A stretch of DNA of 64,000 bases. Origin: Eukaryota sp. TZLM1-RC (taxonomy: Eukaryota > Metamonada: BaSk clade). The DNA lies in contig JAUPSS010000010.1 of the NCBI GenBank assembly GCA_040285825.1, forward strand, positions 62,001-126,000, in the 5' to 3' direction. A program made the position numbers and the translations under genes. The notes under the pieces were generated by a model, which saw only the letters and a list, made by a program, of their open reading frames with translations, searched no databases and was not told the origin of the DNA. Shown here one piece after another: positions 38,949 through 48,382 of this stretch; within the stretch, counting starts at the first letter, position 1; each line of letters starts with the position of its first letter.

Positions 38949-40250
38949 TTCTATATCTAAAGAAGAAATTGAATCAAGTTCAATTTTCATTTTTTCCAAA
39001 ATAACTTGTAATTCATTCTGAATTTGAGGCACGTTTCCTAACCAACAACCAAGGAACTTAAAAGCATCACTACTATAATTAGTAAAAGGGACAATAGAAT
39101 CGTTTATCACGAGATCTTGAGCAGAAGATCCAATCAGAAGGCATTTGCTGGCATTAAGATGAAGCCCAATATTTTCATATGAATCGGCAATTTCTTGAGC
39201 AACCAATTCTAGTAAATCAAATGAACCAATCAAGGATATATCATCCATATAAGCAACTATTTTTATAGAAGGGTATTTTTGCTTAATGATATTTAAAGTT
39301 TTGTGAATAGCTAAACAAAACAATAACGGGCCTAAAGGATCACCTTGCTTCACACCAAAAGATGATTTAAGACCAAATGAATTAAAAATTAAATCCGATT
39401 CTTTCCCATAAAAATGGTAGAAAAAACTCGATAGCTCAGGAAAATCAGATTTAATAACTTCAAAAATTGCTTCTCGCTTTACAGAATTAAAAGCATTTTT
39501 AAAGTCGAGATTAAAAATAAAATTATTTTCCTCTGCATTAAAAAAGGTATCAGAGGCAATAGCAGCAACAGAAGCACCATCAATGGTTTTGATTCCAAAT
39601 TGATGAGGATTCAAAAATGTAGAAGCTTTGTCTTTGAGACGATCAAAGACAATTGATGCTAGCAAACGAGAAAGAGATTCACCAACAGCAATTGGGCGTA
39701 TTCCATCAGGTTTGATTCCGTTTCCAGGCTTTACTAAAGCAATCAGACGTGCAGCGAATAATTCAAATGGAGGATTAATTTTCAAAACAATTAATTGTTG
39801 AAAATAATGGGCTAGATCATCAGCAATTTCAGGAGCACTGGAACATGCTATTTTTAAGAGATCAAAAGAAATTCCAGATGGGCCTGCTGCTTTCCCCTTT
39901 GGTAATTTTTGAATAGCTTTAAGAACTTCAATTGCAGTAATAGGATTTTCAATCCAAAAAGGACACACATCAGGCTTGCTGCACTTGAAATTTTCTTGAG
40001 GATGCAACTTTTGAAGTTTTTCAAGGGTATCAGAGTTTGCATCAGCCAAAGAAGAGGAAAACAAAGACTGCTTTGCGGCACCATAACGACCACGTAAGCA
40101 CAATTTTCGGCAAATTTTTGATTTTACAATTCTTCTATTTCCAAATTTTTTCTTAAAACAATTTTTGTTTTTTCGAGCAAAATATTTCCAGAAGGATGAA
40201 ATATTCCACTTATTATTTTTCAATTCAGAAGTAAAATTTCTCATTTCCAT
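38865..40250 (-). CDS. Family D reverse transcriptase open frame (461 aa)
   Basis: It reads K-A-A-G-P-S-G near residue 122, R-P-I-A-V-G-E-S, Q-F-G-I-K-T-I-D-G-A-S, motif A F-N-L-D-F-K-N-A-F near 245, G-V-K-Q-G-D-P-L-G-P near 305 and A-Y-M-D-D-I near 340, all intact. The last about 30 residues come from the inserted second D copy read out of frame. Confidence 0.75.
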   Translation of the reverse strand: MEMRNFTSELKNNKWNISSFWKYFARKNKNCFKKKFGNRRIVKSKICRKLCLRGRYGAAKQSLFSSSLADANSDTLEKLQKLHPQENFKCSKPDVCPFWIENPITAIEVLKAIQKLPKGKAAGPSGISFDLLKIACSSAPEIADDLAHYFQQLIVLKINPPFELFAARLIALVKPGNGIKPDGIRPIAVGESLSRLLASIVFDRLKDKASTFLNPHQFGIKTIDGASVAAIASDTFFNAEENNFIFNLDFKNAFNSVKREAIFEVIKSDFPELSSFFYHFYGKESDLIFNSFGLKSSFGVKQGDPLGPLLFCLAIHKTLNIIKQKYPSIKIVAYMDDISLIGSFDLLELVAQEIADSYENIGLHLNASKCLLIGSSAQDLVINDSIVPFTNYSSDAFKFLGCWLGNVPQIQNELQVILEKMKIELDSISSLDIELDLAWPRKRIPLLQIFYKICVTVLLLP

Positions 40251-40271
40251 TGAGAAGGGGATTGTGCTGGC
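38949..40271 (-). mobile_element. Family D element, part 3: RT from finger to thumb
   Basis: It holds the RT half of the 35812-40271 D element from P-F-S-M-E-M-R-N. With the two inserts left out, the D frame appears open from here to the stop at 35846-35848, about 900 codons; only the N-terminal zinc domains are missing. Confidence 0.9.
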
Positions 40272-40461
40272 TCAAACTAGCTCCACATTTGCAAAACAAA
40301 TCATTGGGCAAATTACAAGGCCATAAATAACAACGCATTCTCATAGCAGTGGTCCATTGGTCATCATTCAAAAGTAGGCCATAAATCTGGGGAATTTGAT
40401 TTATCAAAACTGCAGATGAACTGTCCTTCAAATCAAGCAAAAAATTTGAAAACGCAGGATA
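40272..40461 (-). pseudogene. Family A zinc-motif fragment, resumption after D
   Basis: It continues the A copy of 35122-35811 upstream of the zinc motif to F-L-I/L-D-L-K-D. At about 40461 the strand flips to plus-strand A, an inverted A/A join. Confidence 0.85.
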
Positions 40462-40871
40462 CTTGATAGCCTTGAAAACTATTTAAATTCAATTAAAAAA
40501 GAGCTAGAAGTCATAAAGACCCTTGAATTGGAAAAACATCTTAAGTTTTTTCTTTTGAAAATTTGTTATGCTGGAAAAATTACTCATTTACTGAGATCAT
40601 TACCTCCATCCCTAACTTACAATTTTTGTAGACAATTTAACAAAATACGTACCCAATTTTTGGCTTATTTAATGTCTGTTGATCCATCAATTTTGAAAAA
40701 TCATATTTTTTCTGATGTTCAACTTGGCGGTGTTGGATTCAATTCATCAAAATATTTGACCAAAGCTGCATTTATTGGTGGTGGAAAAAATTTTGTATTT
40801 GAATTCTCTAGAAGATATCCTTTTGCCGAAAATCTTCTTGAAACTACAAATAGCTTATTCCTCGATAACTT
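40462..40871 (+). pseudogene. Family A thumb, host of the B insertion
   Basis: It runs from after YMDD to N-S-L-F-L-D-N. It is interrupted by the B element and resumes at 44524; ATAACTT flanks the insertion (40865-40871 and 44524-44530). Confidence 0.88.
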
Positions 40872-41302
40872 TTTTTTATAAATTGAAATTTTTTTTCAAC
40901 GCTAACAAAACATTAAACAAAAAACTAGAACTCAATATCCTCAATACACGCATCAACATCATCAAATCTTTTCAGCGCGCGATTTTCATACTCTATTCCT
41001 TATTGTAACAGTGCTTTGGTCAACATTTCTGGAATTGCTTTAAGAATACTAAAAACAATTCTATTGTGCCAGAAATTGAAGTTCAATTCTTTTCCTGCTC
41101 TTTCTTTTATTAAACTTCTGAAATCTTCAAGAAATTTAATGCCAGATATTCCAATGTTACCAAAAAGAGAAACAGCAAATGGAACCAACTGATACTTGAC
41201 ATGCTCAACACGTCCTAGCTGAGATAAGGGTTCATTGTACTTTTTGATTTTGCTCTTTTCAGCAAAGCAAAGTGGAGTTTCATCTCTTTTAGCAAAATAT
41301 AT
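40872..41302 (-). mobile_element. Family B insertion, part 1: C-terminus and 3' end
   Basis: On the minus strand it carries K-S-K-I-K-K-Y to the C-terminus and 3' UTR. It is part of the B copy at 40872-44523, interrupted at 41302 by family D. Confidence 0.88.
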
Positions 41303-43813
41303 ATTTTTTTTAAATGTAATTTTATTCTAAACCTATAAATCAACATCTAAAAAATCCATCTCTCCCAAAACAAAAACACTAGATGCAACTCTCTCATAGT
41401 GAGATCCAAGAGAAAGCAAAGCATCAGAAACCATCTTCAACATCCCCTTAAAAATAGAAAACACAATTCTATTTTGCCAAAACAATCTGTTGAAATTTCT
41501 GCCAGTTCTTCTCTTTACAATCATTTCAAAATCATCCAAAAAACGTAAAGCAGTTGGTGCAAGTGAACCAAAAAGGGAAAATACAAATGGATACAAATTG
41601 TATTTTGCATGCTGTAGACTGGCCAATTTGGACAAAGGTTCATTGTATTTTTTGAATTTAAAATTTTCAGCATTTGAAAGGGGATTATGAATTTCAGAAT
41701 TAACAAGCCTTTCATTTGAGGCATTACAAGGATCAACAGACATTACATCCAATAAAATGAAGTTTCCATCTAATCCAGGTAATATAACATCACCTCTATT
41801 ATTCTTATGAAAATCATTTTCAGCATCAAACAGATTTGACAACAGAGGTTCCAAGAAGGATTCAATTCTATGAGATTTACACATACAATATAACTGGTCT
41901 CTTACAGCATCATGAATCTTGCTTCTAAAAGTAATAAAATGTTTACAATTTAACAAATGAGTAGTTGTAATTTCTCGAGAACATTTACAAATTAAATTAT
42001 GAGGTAAATTATCAGGCCAGATAAAGGAACGAAATCTCATATTCAGAGTCCAAGCAGAATCGGATAAGAGAGTACCATAAACTTGTGGAATTGTTGTTAC
42101 TAAGGCAGAAGAAGTACTGTAACACATATCTTGTAAAAAGATTTGCAAAAGCGGGATTCTTTTTCTTGGCCAAGCCAAGTCTAACATCAAAATCCAAGCT
42201 TTCAAAAATCTTTGACAATTTTTGTTGAAGCTTTTTACAGCAAAACTGTAAATTAAAAAGAGATCGGTTTGGAATTTCTTGAATTGATTGAGGAAAACAT
42301 TTGGTCCAAATTTGTGGCGGCAATTTTTCAAGTTCACAAGATAACTCACACAAATAAGGACTGCAATTGGGAACTAACAGATGAGAATCATCAGGAAATC
42401 TACGAGAAAATTCATAAATAAAATTTTTGCCACCACCCAAGAATGCTGATTGACACAAAATTGAAGATTTAGTAAATCCAATACCACCCAAATTTGCTGA
42501 AGAAAACAAATGGCTTTTCAACATTCCCGGTTCTACATCCAATAAATCAGCAAAAAATTCTGTTCTCAATGAATTAAAAGAACGACAAAAATCTAATGCT
42601 ATGGAAGGAGCACAAGATCTCAAAATGTGGGTTATTCTCCCAGTGTAGCAAATTTTAAACATGAAAAATTTAATATGTTTTTCTATATCTAAAGAAGAAA
42701 TTGAATCAAGTTCAATTTTCATTTTTTCCAAAATAACTTGTAATTCATTCTGAATTTGAGGCACATTTCCTAACCAACAACCAAGGAACTTAAAAGCATC
42801 ACTACTATAATTAGTAAAAGGGACAATAGAATCGTTTATCACGAGGTCTTGAGCAGAAGAGCCAATCAGAAGGCATTTGCTGGCATTAAGATGAAGCCCA
42901 ATATTTTCATATGAATCGGCAATTTCTTGAGCAACCAATTCTAGTAAATCAAATGAACCAATCAAGGATATATCATCCATATAAGCAACTATTTTTATAG
43001 AAGGGTATTTTTGCTTAATGATATTTAAAGTTTTGTGAATAGCTAAACAAAACAATAATGGGCCTAAAGGATCTCCCTGCTTCACTCCAGAAGATGATTT
43101 AAGTGCAAATGAATTAAAAATTAAATCTGATTCTTTACCATAAAAATGGTAGAAAAAACTCGATAGCTCAGGAAAATCAGATTTAATAACTTCAAAAATT
43201 GCTTCTCGCTTTACAGAATTAAAAGCATTTTTAAAGTCGAGATTAAAAATAAAATTATTTTCCTCTGCATTAAAAAAGGTATCAGAGGCAATAGCAGCAA
43301 CAGAAGCACCATCAATTGTTTTGATTCCAAATTGATGAGGATTCAAAAATGTAGAAGCTTTGTCTTTGACACGATCGAAGACAATTGATGCCAGCAAACG
43401 AGAAAGAGATTCACCAACAGCAATTGGGCGTATTCCATCAGGTTTGATTCCGTTTCCAGGCTTTACTAAAGCAATCAGACGTGCTGCGAGTAATTCAAAT
43501 GGAGGATTAATTTTCAAAACAATCAATTGTTGAAAATAGTGGGCTAGATCATCAGCAATTTCGGGAGCACTGGAACACGCTATTTTTAACAGATCAAAAG
43601 AAATTCCAGATGGGCCTGCTGCTTTCCCCTTTGGCAATTTTTGAATAGCTTTAAGAACCTCAATTGCAGTAATAGGATTTTCAATCCAAAAAGGACACAC
43701 TTCAGGCTTGCTGCACTTGAAATTTTCTTGAGGATGCAACTTTTGGAGTTTTTCAAGGGTATCAGAGTTTACATCAGCCAAAGAAGAGGAAAACAAAGAC
43801 TGCTTTGCGGCAC
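41303..43813 (-). mobile_element. Family D copy, RT to 3' end, with 10 bp TSD
   Basis: It is 2.5 kb of D, from G-A-A-K-Q-S-L-F in front of the RT to the A-tail, inserted in family B with CAAAATATAT at 41293-41302 and 43814-43823. A single extra A in the run near 42135 shifts the frame, otherwise both halves are open. Confidence 0.93.
41333..42349 (-). CDS. Family D endonuclease half (linker frame-shifted at its start)
   Basis: From about residue 70 onward it is the native D frame: D-M-C-Y-S-T-S, zinc C-K-C-S-R-E…H-L-L-N-C, R-G-D-X13-D and D-V-D-L-stop. The first about 70 residues are the linker read in a wrong frame, because of the extra A. Confidence 0.7.
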   Translation of the reverse strand: MSYLVNLKNCRHKFGPNVFLNQFKKFQTDLFLIYSFAVKSFNKNCQRFLKAWILMLDLAWPRKRIPLLQIFLQDMCYSTSSALVTTIPQVYGTLLSDSAWTLNMRFRSFIWPDNLPHNLICKCSREITTTHLLNCKHFITFRSKIHDAVRDQLYCMCKSHRIESFLEPLLSNLFDAENDFHKNNRGDVILPGLDGNFILLDVMSVDPCNASNERLVNSEIHNPLSNAENFKFKKYNEPLSKLASLQHAKYNLYPFVFSLFGSLAPTALRFLDDFEMIVKRRTGRNFNRLFWQNRIVFSIFKGMLKMVSDALLSLGSHYERVASSVFVLGEMDFLDVDL

Positions 43814-44000
43814 CAAAATATATTGCTGAGTCTTTACAAACATCAACAGTAACAACATCAACAACTTTAATAACCCCATCAGACGCAGGGGTAATTAAAT
43901 CAGCACGGCGTTTCCCAAAAGTATTTTCATCTTCATTTTCAGATGACAACCTTCGCACAAGTGGTTCAACAAAAGCTTCAATGTGATGACTTTTGCACAT
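42012..44000 (-). CDS. Family D reverse transcriptase with thumb, fused to B RLE (662 aa)
   Basis: Residues 1-62 are family B (R-R-A-D-X13-D, from the flanking B element), then the frame enters D in phase at about 43813 and reads a complete RT: K-A-A-G-P-S-G, F-N-L-D-F-K, Q-G-D-P-L-G-P, A-Y-M-D-D-I, thumb and linker to R-L-G-L-A-K-K-K-N-P. It then shifts near 42135. All RT catalytic residues are present. Confidence 0.75.
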   Translation of the reverse strand: MCKSHHIEAFVEPLVRRLSSENEDENTFGKRRADLITPASDGVIKVVDVVTVDVCKDSAIYFGAAKQSLFSSSLADVNSDTLEKLQKLHPQENFKCSKPEVCPFWIENPITAIEVLKAIQKLPKGKAAGPSGISFDLLKIACSSAPEIADDLAHYFQQLIVLKINPPFELLAARLIALVKPGNGIKPDGIRPIAVGESLSRLLASIVFDRVKDKASTFLNPHQFGIKTIDGASVAAIASDTFFNAEENNFIFNLDFKNAFNSVKREAIFEVIKSDFPELSSFFYHFYGKESDLIFNSFALKSSSGVKQGDPLGPLLFCLAIHKTLNIIKQKYPSIKIVAYMDDISLIGSFDLLELVAQEIADSYENIGLHLNASKCLLIGSSAQDLVINDSIVPFTNYSSDAFKFLGCWLGNVPQIQNELQVILEKMKIELDSISSLDIEKHIKFFMFKICYTGRITHILRSCAPSIALDFCRSFNSLRTEFFADLLDVEPGMLKSHLFSSANLGGIGFTKSSILCQSAFLGGGKNFIYEFSRRFPDDSHLLVPNCSPYLCELSCELEKLPPQIWTKCFPQSIQEIPNRSLFNLQFCCKKLQQKLSKIFESLDFDVRLGLAKKKNPAFANLFTRYVLQYFFCLSNNNSTSLWYSLIRFCLDSEYEISFLYLA

Positions 44001-44021
44001 AGCGTATAGTTGGTCTCTAAC
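43814..44021 (-). mobile_element. Family B insertion, part 2: RLE core
   Basis: It carries the R-R-A-D-X13-D core of the interrupted B copy, between the D insertion and a 98 bp A insertion. Confidence 0.88.
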
Positions 44022-44119
44022 TTTTTGTTTTTTTTATCTTAATTTTAATTTATTATTAAACTACAGTCTTCAACAATAAAACATTCCGATTAAAAAACCA
44101 GAAAATTTCATAAATGAAT
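44022..44119 (-). mobile_element. 98 bp insertion: family A 3' UTR plus unknown sequence, 12 bp TSD
   Basis: On the minus strand the 3' portion (44022-44068) is an A 3' UTR and tail. The 5' portion (about 44069-44119) matches no family here. TTGGTCTCTAAC is repeated at 44010-44021 and 44120-44131, so the two parts arrived together. Confidence 0.85.
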
Positions 44120-44523
44120 TTGGTCTCTAACAGCATCGTGAACAACTGAGCGATATGTAATATTAAATTTGCAATTAAGTAAATGATTCAGATTAATGAG
44201 CTGACCACAACGACAAATCAAATCATTTGGCACACTACATGGCCACAGAAAACACCTCATCCTGAAGGCAGTTGTCCATTGATGATCATTTAATAATAGA
44301 CCATATACATTTGGAATCTGGGAAATAAGACAACTTGAGCTACTTTCCTTAAGGTCAATTAAAAAGTTTGCAAAAACGGGATTATTTTCTTTAGCCAAGC
44401 TAAGACGAACAGTGAAATCCAAGTTTTCAAAAACTTTTAATATCTTTTTCTGCAATTTAGCATATGCAAATTTCAAGGAAATCAAACTCCTGGGTGGAAT
44501 TTCTTGAATATCAGCAGGAAAGC
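44120..44523 (-). mobile_element. Family B insertion, part 3: linker and zinc motif
   Basis: It carries C-F-P-A-D-I-Q-E-I-P to C-R-C…H-L-L-N-C. The B element is 5'-truncated here at 44523, next to the ATAACTT duplication. Confidence 0.88.
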
Positions 44524-45045
44524 ATAACTTAAGAGAAGAAATATCCAGTTTATCTCCCGACTTATGGCAATCATGTTTCCCCATATACATTCAAGAAATT
44601 CCAGACAGAAGTTTGTATTCATTAAAATTTGCGTTGAAAAAGCTCCAACGACATCTTTTGAAAAAATTTGAAAGCAAGGATTTTATTGTTCGACTTAGCA
44701 CGGCTAAGAAAGAAAATCCTGCTTTTGCAAATTTTTTGATTGATTTGAAGGACAGTTCATCTGCAGTTTTGATAAATCAAATTCCCCAGATTTATGGCCT
44801 ATTTTTGAATGACGACCAATGGACCACTGCTATGAGAATGCGTTGTTATTTATGGCCTTGTAATTTGCCCAATGATTTGTTTTGCAAATGTGGAGCTGGT
44901 TTGACATTATCACATTTATTTAATTGTAATAGATTTATTTCCTATCGTTCTACGTTGCATGATGCAGTCAGAGATCAAATCCATGCAATGTGTAATTCCT
45001 ATCATATTGAATCTTTTGTAGAACCTTTGCTGAGGTCTTTTGCTG
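44524..45045 (+). pseudogene. Family A linker and zinc motif, resumption after B
   Basis: It continues 40462-40871 to E-P-L-L-R-S, then ends at an imperfect TTGCTGAGGT tandem repeat next to the 5' end of a D element. Confidence 0.85.
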
Positions 45046-46817
45046 AGGTTTTTTTTTCTCCCTCCCTTAGTCAACCCTTTCATATTTCACTTTCTGTCAA
45101 GGCGTCAAAGTCGTACTGTTTCTCTGTCAAAACGATGCCATTGGCTGATAGTGACTCTGATACTGATTGGAACGCCCAAGCAAAGATTCTACCAGTCAGA
45201 TCAAGCTCATCCATTCCACTTCCCCACTCTCCCCACAATACAAGCTATGCTCGAAATTCATCTCAAAAAAATTTTCATTCAAAAACTGATCATTGTACCA
45301 GAAAAAACACAGAAAAAACACCATTACGTTCCTTGCGTTCTGTTGCGCGTTCTATTAACAACTCCGTTTCTCGAAATTTGTTTTCTCCAGCTGAAACTGC
45401 AAAAAGTCAAAAGTCTATTTCTACTTTTAACTCAAAAATTGACAAAATTGAAAAAACTGAAAAAATGAAACCACTGCCATTAAAAGGTTCTAAAAAATGT
45501 TCGATTTGTGGTATCAGTGGTCATAATTCGAGAACGTGCCCTGAGAAACAAAAAAGAGAATTTGAATTAAAATCTGCTCAACAAATTCTCAAATGTTCTG
45601 TTCCAGCTGTTGCCGTTGTGAAAGGTGCTGCAAATAATGTTTCTGACGATCAACAGTTAAATGCTTCTAGTGTTCCCTCTTCTTCCCCTTCTGAAAACAG
45701 TAATTTTTGTTGTCCATTTTGCAAAAAAGATGTTGCAGATTCACGAAATGGTCGAAAACTTCTGTTTTGTACGAATTGTAAAGCCGTTGATACCGTAAGA
45801 CCCCCGATCCGGATCCCAGTAGAAATAAGTCCCGCCAGCACAATCCCCTTCTCAATGGAAATGAGAAATTTTACTTCTGAATTGAAAAATAATAAGTGGA
45901 ATATTTCATCCTTCTGGAAATATTTTGCTAGAAAAAACAAAAATTGTTTTAAGAAAAAATTTGGAAATAGAAAAATTGTAAAATCAAAAATTTGCCGTAA
46001 ATTGTGCTTACGTGGTCGTTATGGTGCCGCAAAGCAGTCTTTGTTTTCCTCTTCTTTGGCTGATGCAAACTCTGATACCCTTGAAAAACTTCAAAAGTTG
46101 CATCCTCAAGAAAATTTCAAGTGCAGCAAGCCTGAAGTGTGTCCTTTTTGGATTGAAAATCCTATTACTGCAATTGAAGTTCTTAAAGCTATTCAAAAAT
46201 TGCCAAAGGGGAAAGCAGCAGGCCCATCTGGAATTTCTTTTGATCTGTTAAAAATAGCGTGTTCCAGTGCTCCCGAAATTGCTGATGATCTAGCCCACTA
46301 TTTTCAACAATTGATTATTTTGAAAATTAATCCTCCATTTGAATTACTCGCAGCACGACTGATTGCTTTAGTAAAGCCTGGAAACGGAATCAAACCTGAT
46401 GGAATACGCCCAATTGCTGTTGGTGAATCTCTTTCTCGTTTGCTAGCATCAATTGTCTTCGATCGTGTCAAAGACAAAGCTTCTACATTTTTGAATCCTC
46501 ATCAATTTGGAATCAAAACAATTGATGGTGCTTCTGTTGCTGCTATTGCCTCTGATACCTTTTTTAATGCAGAGGAAAATAATTTTATTTTTAATCTCGA
46601 CTTTAAAAATGCTTTTAATTCTGTAAAGCGAGAAGCAATTTTTGAAGTTATTAAATCTGATTTTCCTGAGCTATCGAGTTTTTTCTACCATTTTTATGGG
46701 AAAGAATCAGATTTAATTTTTAATTCATTTGGTCTTAAATCATCTTCTGGAGTGAAGCAAGGAGATCCTTTAGGCCCATTATTGTTTTCAAACGGAAAAA
46801 ATATGCAAATCCTTTAA
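44613..46817 (+). CDS. In-frame A–D chimeric open frame with complete D N-terminus (734 aa)
   Basis: Residues 1-143 are the A linker and zinc motif. Residues 144-174 read the D 5' UTR. Residue 175 is the native D start (ATG at 45135, M-P-L-A-D-S-D-S-D). The D part has a knuckle C-S-I-C…H…C, a ribbon C-P-F-C…C-T-N-C, and the RT up to motif B Q-G-D-P-L-G-P, then a join to A at 46787. YMDD is missing, so this RT is incomplete. A native D product would start at 45135. Confidence 0.75.
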   Translation: MYSLKFALKKLQRHLLKKFESKDFIVRLSTAKKENPAFANFLIDLKDSSSAVLINQIPQIYGLFLNDDQWTTAMRMRCYLWPCNLPNDLFCKCGAGLTLSHLFNCNRFISYRSTLHDAVRDQIHAMCNSYHIESFVEPLLRSFAEVFFSPSLSQPFHISLSVKASKSYCFSVKTMPLADSDSDTDWNAQAKILPVRSSSSIPLPHSPHNTSYARNSSQKNFHSKTDHCTRKNTEKTPLRSLRSVARSINNSVSRNLFSPAETAKSQKSISTFNSKIDKIEKTEKMKPLPLKGSKKCSICGISGHNSRTCPEKQKREFELKSAQQILKCSVPAVAVVKGAANNVSDDQQLNASSVPSSSPSENSNFCCPFCKKDVADSRNGRKLLFCTNCKAVDTVRPPIRIPVEISPASTIPFSMEMRNFTSELKNNKWNISSFWKYFARKNKNCFKKKFGNRKIVKSKICRKLCLRGRYGAAKQSLFSSSLADANSDTLEKLQKLHPQENFKCSKPEVCPFWIENPITAIEVLKAIQKLPKGKAAGPSGISFDLLKIACSSAPEIADDLAHYFQQLIILKINPPFELLAARLIALVKPGNGIKPDGIRPIAVGESLSRLLASIVFDRVKDKASTFLNPHQFGIKTIDGASVAAIASDTFFNAEENNFIFNLDFKNAFNSVKREAIFEVIKSDFPELSSFFYHFYGKESDLIFNSFGLKSSSGVKQGDPLGPLLFSNGKNMQIL
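45046..45134 (+). promoter_or_regulatory. Family D 5' UTR with oligopyrimidine start
   Basis: It begins TTTTTTTTTCTCCCTCCC and ends at the D ATG (45135). It is nearly the same as the B 5' UTR at 14373-14457 and the E 5' UTR at 46910-46991. Confidence 0.6.
45046..46786 (+). mobile_element. Family D 5' half
   Basis: A 5'-complete D piece that stops just after motif B and joins an A RLE piece at A-A-A-C-G-G (46787). The 3' half is missing. The A flanks on its two sides are about 200 bp apart in the A consensus, so the integration or a later event removed A sequence. Confidence 0.85.
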
Positions 46818-46909
46818 AAGAATTGAAACATGTTCGCCATGTAGATTACCAAATTTGCCCATTTGCTATATCGTTGTATGGTCGTCTTGGAAAAACTGCT
46901 ATGAATTTT
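46787..46909 (+). pseudogene. Family A RLE-downstream fragment, host of E insertion (copy 1)
   Basis: It carries K-Y-A-N-P-L-K-E-L to T-A-M-N-F. A family E 5' end begins at AATTTT. The duplicate at 54403-54528 shows the matching right flank at 63618. Confidence 0.85.
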
Positions 46910-46991
46910 TTTTTCTCCCTTCCCTGGTCAACCCTCTCATATTTCACTTTCTGTCACGGCGTCCAACTTGTACTGTGTCTTTGCCAAAACG
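46910..46991 (+). promoter_or_regulatory. Family E 5' UTR
   Basis: It begins TTTTTCTCCCTTCCC, leading to ATG at 46992 and M-P-L-T-D-S-D-S-D, homologous to the B and D N-termini. Confidence 0.6.
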
Positions 46992-47151
46992 ATGCCATTG
47001 ACTGATAGTGACTCTGATACTGATTGGAACGCCCAAGCAAAGATTCTACCCATCAGATCAAGCTCATCCCCTTCACTTCTCCACTCTCCCCACCCTTCAA
47101 GCTATGCTCGAAATTCTTCTCAAAAAAATTTGAAAATTTTTAAAAAGATTT

Positions 47152-48315
47152 TTGCCTTTGTGTGATGCCCCTGATATTATGTCTGAAAAAGTGCAAAAAA
47201 GAAGACAAACCTGTTCCAAATGTGGCAAGGTTGGTCATAACATTAGAAAATGTCCTGATATTATTACCGAAAAAATGAGACTGAAAACCAATATTTCTAT
47301 TGTTAATAGTTTGCAAATGCCATCCGAACTGAATCTTCCTCCTGTTCCCAATGTTTCTGCTGATGATGTTAATTATGATTTAAATATTGATCAAACTCAT
47401 TTACCAAAAACTGTTGCTCCTGATCCTACGGATAATGTCTTGAAACATAATTGTCCTTTTTGCAAAAAGTTCCTCTCTAATTCTTCTAATGGTCGCCCTC
47501 TTTTGTTTTGTTTTGACTGTCAAACAAGTGATTCTCTTCGTGCACCTGTTAAAATTCCTGTAGAGGTGAGTCCTGCCAGTACTGTTCCTATGTCAATGGA
47601 AATGCGTTCTTTTTCTTCGCAATTGAAATTAAACAAATGGAACATAACTAGATTTTGGAAATTCTTTGCCAAAAAGAATAAGAAGAAAATTAATTACAAA
47701 CCAAAACAGAGAAATGCTAATTCATCTTTTCAAGCAAGAAAATTGTTTTTGAGAGGTAGATATGGAAGCGGATTAAAAAATATTTTTTCGGGAAAACTGG
47801 CTGATAACAATCTCGAAACTGTTGAAAAATTGAAATCTCTCCATCCAACTGAAAATTTTTGCCCCAGTAAGCCTTCTATTTGTCAATATTGGCTCGAAAA
47901 TCCATTTCAGGCTCAAGAAGTATTGAATGCCGTTGCTAAATTACCAAAAGGAAAAGCTGCTGGTCCTTCAGGCATTTCCTTTGATTTGTTGAAAACTGCC
48001 TGTAAAAATGTTCCTGAAATTGTTGAGGATCTTGCTTCCTATTTTCAAAATTTAATGTGTTTGAATTATGTTCCTCCGCCTGAATTGATTGCTGCCCGTT
48101 TAGTTGCTTTAGTTAAACCTGGTAAAGGTGACAAACCTGATGGAGTTAGACCAATTGCTATTGGAGAGTCATTAACCAGATTGCTTTCTTCCCTTATTTT
48201 TAACAGAATTTCTACTGAAGCAAGGGACTATTTGAAGCCTTTCCAATTTGGTATAAAAACTGTTGAAGGTGCTTCTGTTGCTTCAATGACTTCAGATGTT
48301 TTTTTCAATAGTTAA
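47152..48315 (+). CDS. Family E zinc knuckle, ribbon and RT fingers (387 aa)
   Basis: It carries C-S-K-C-G-K-V-G-H-N-I-R-K-C (knuckle, about residue 21), C-P-F-C…C-F-D-C (ribbon, about 103-125), K-A-A-G-P-S-G, R-P-I-A-I-G-E-S and Q-F-G-I-K-T-V-E-G-A-S. It ends at a TAA just before motif A. The true start is ATG 46992 in another frame; copy 2 keeps both in one frame. Confidence 0.75.
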   Translation: MPLCDAPDIMSEKVQKRRQTCSKCGKVGHNIRKCPDIITEKMRLKTNISIVNSLQMPSELNLPPVPNVSADDVNYDLNIDQTHLPKTVAPDPTDNVLKHNCPFCKKFLSNSSNGRPLLFCFDCQTSDSLRAPVKIPVEVSPASTVPMSMEMRSFSSQLKLNKWNITRFWKFFAKKNKKKINYKPKQRNANSSFQARKLFLRGRYGSGLKNIFSGKLADNNLETVEKLKSLHPTENFCPSKPSICQYWLENPFQAQEVLNAVAKLPKGKAAGPSGISFDLLKTACKNVPEIVEDLASYFQNLMCLNYVPPPELIAARLVALVKPGKGDKPDGVRPIAIGESLTRLLSSLIFNRISTEARDYLKPFQFGIKTVEGASVASMTSDVFFNS

Positions 48316-48382
48316 CAACATCAATATATTTTCAATTTGGATTTCAAAAATGCTTTCAATTCTGTGAAACGTTATTGTATTT

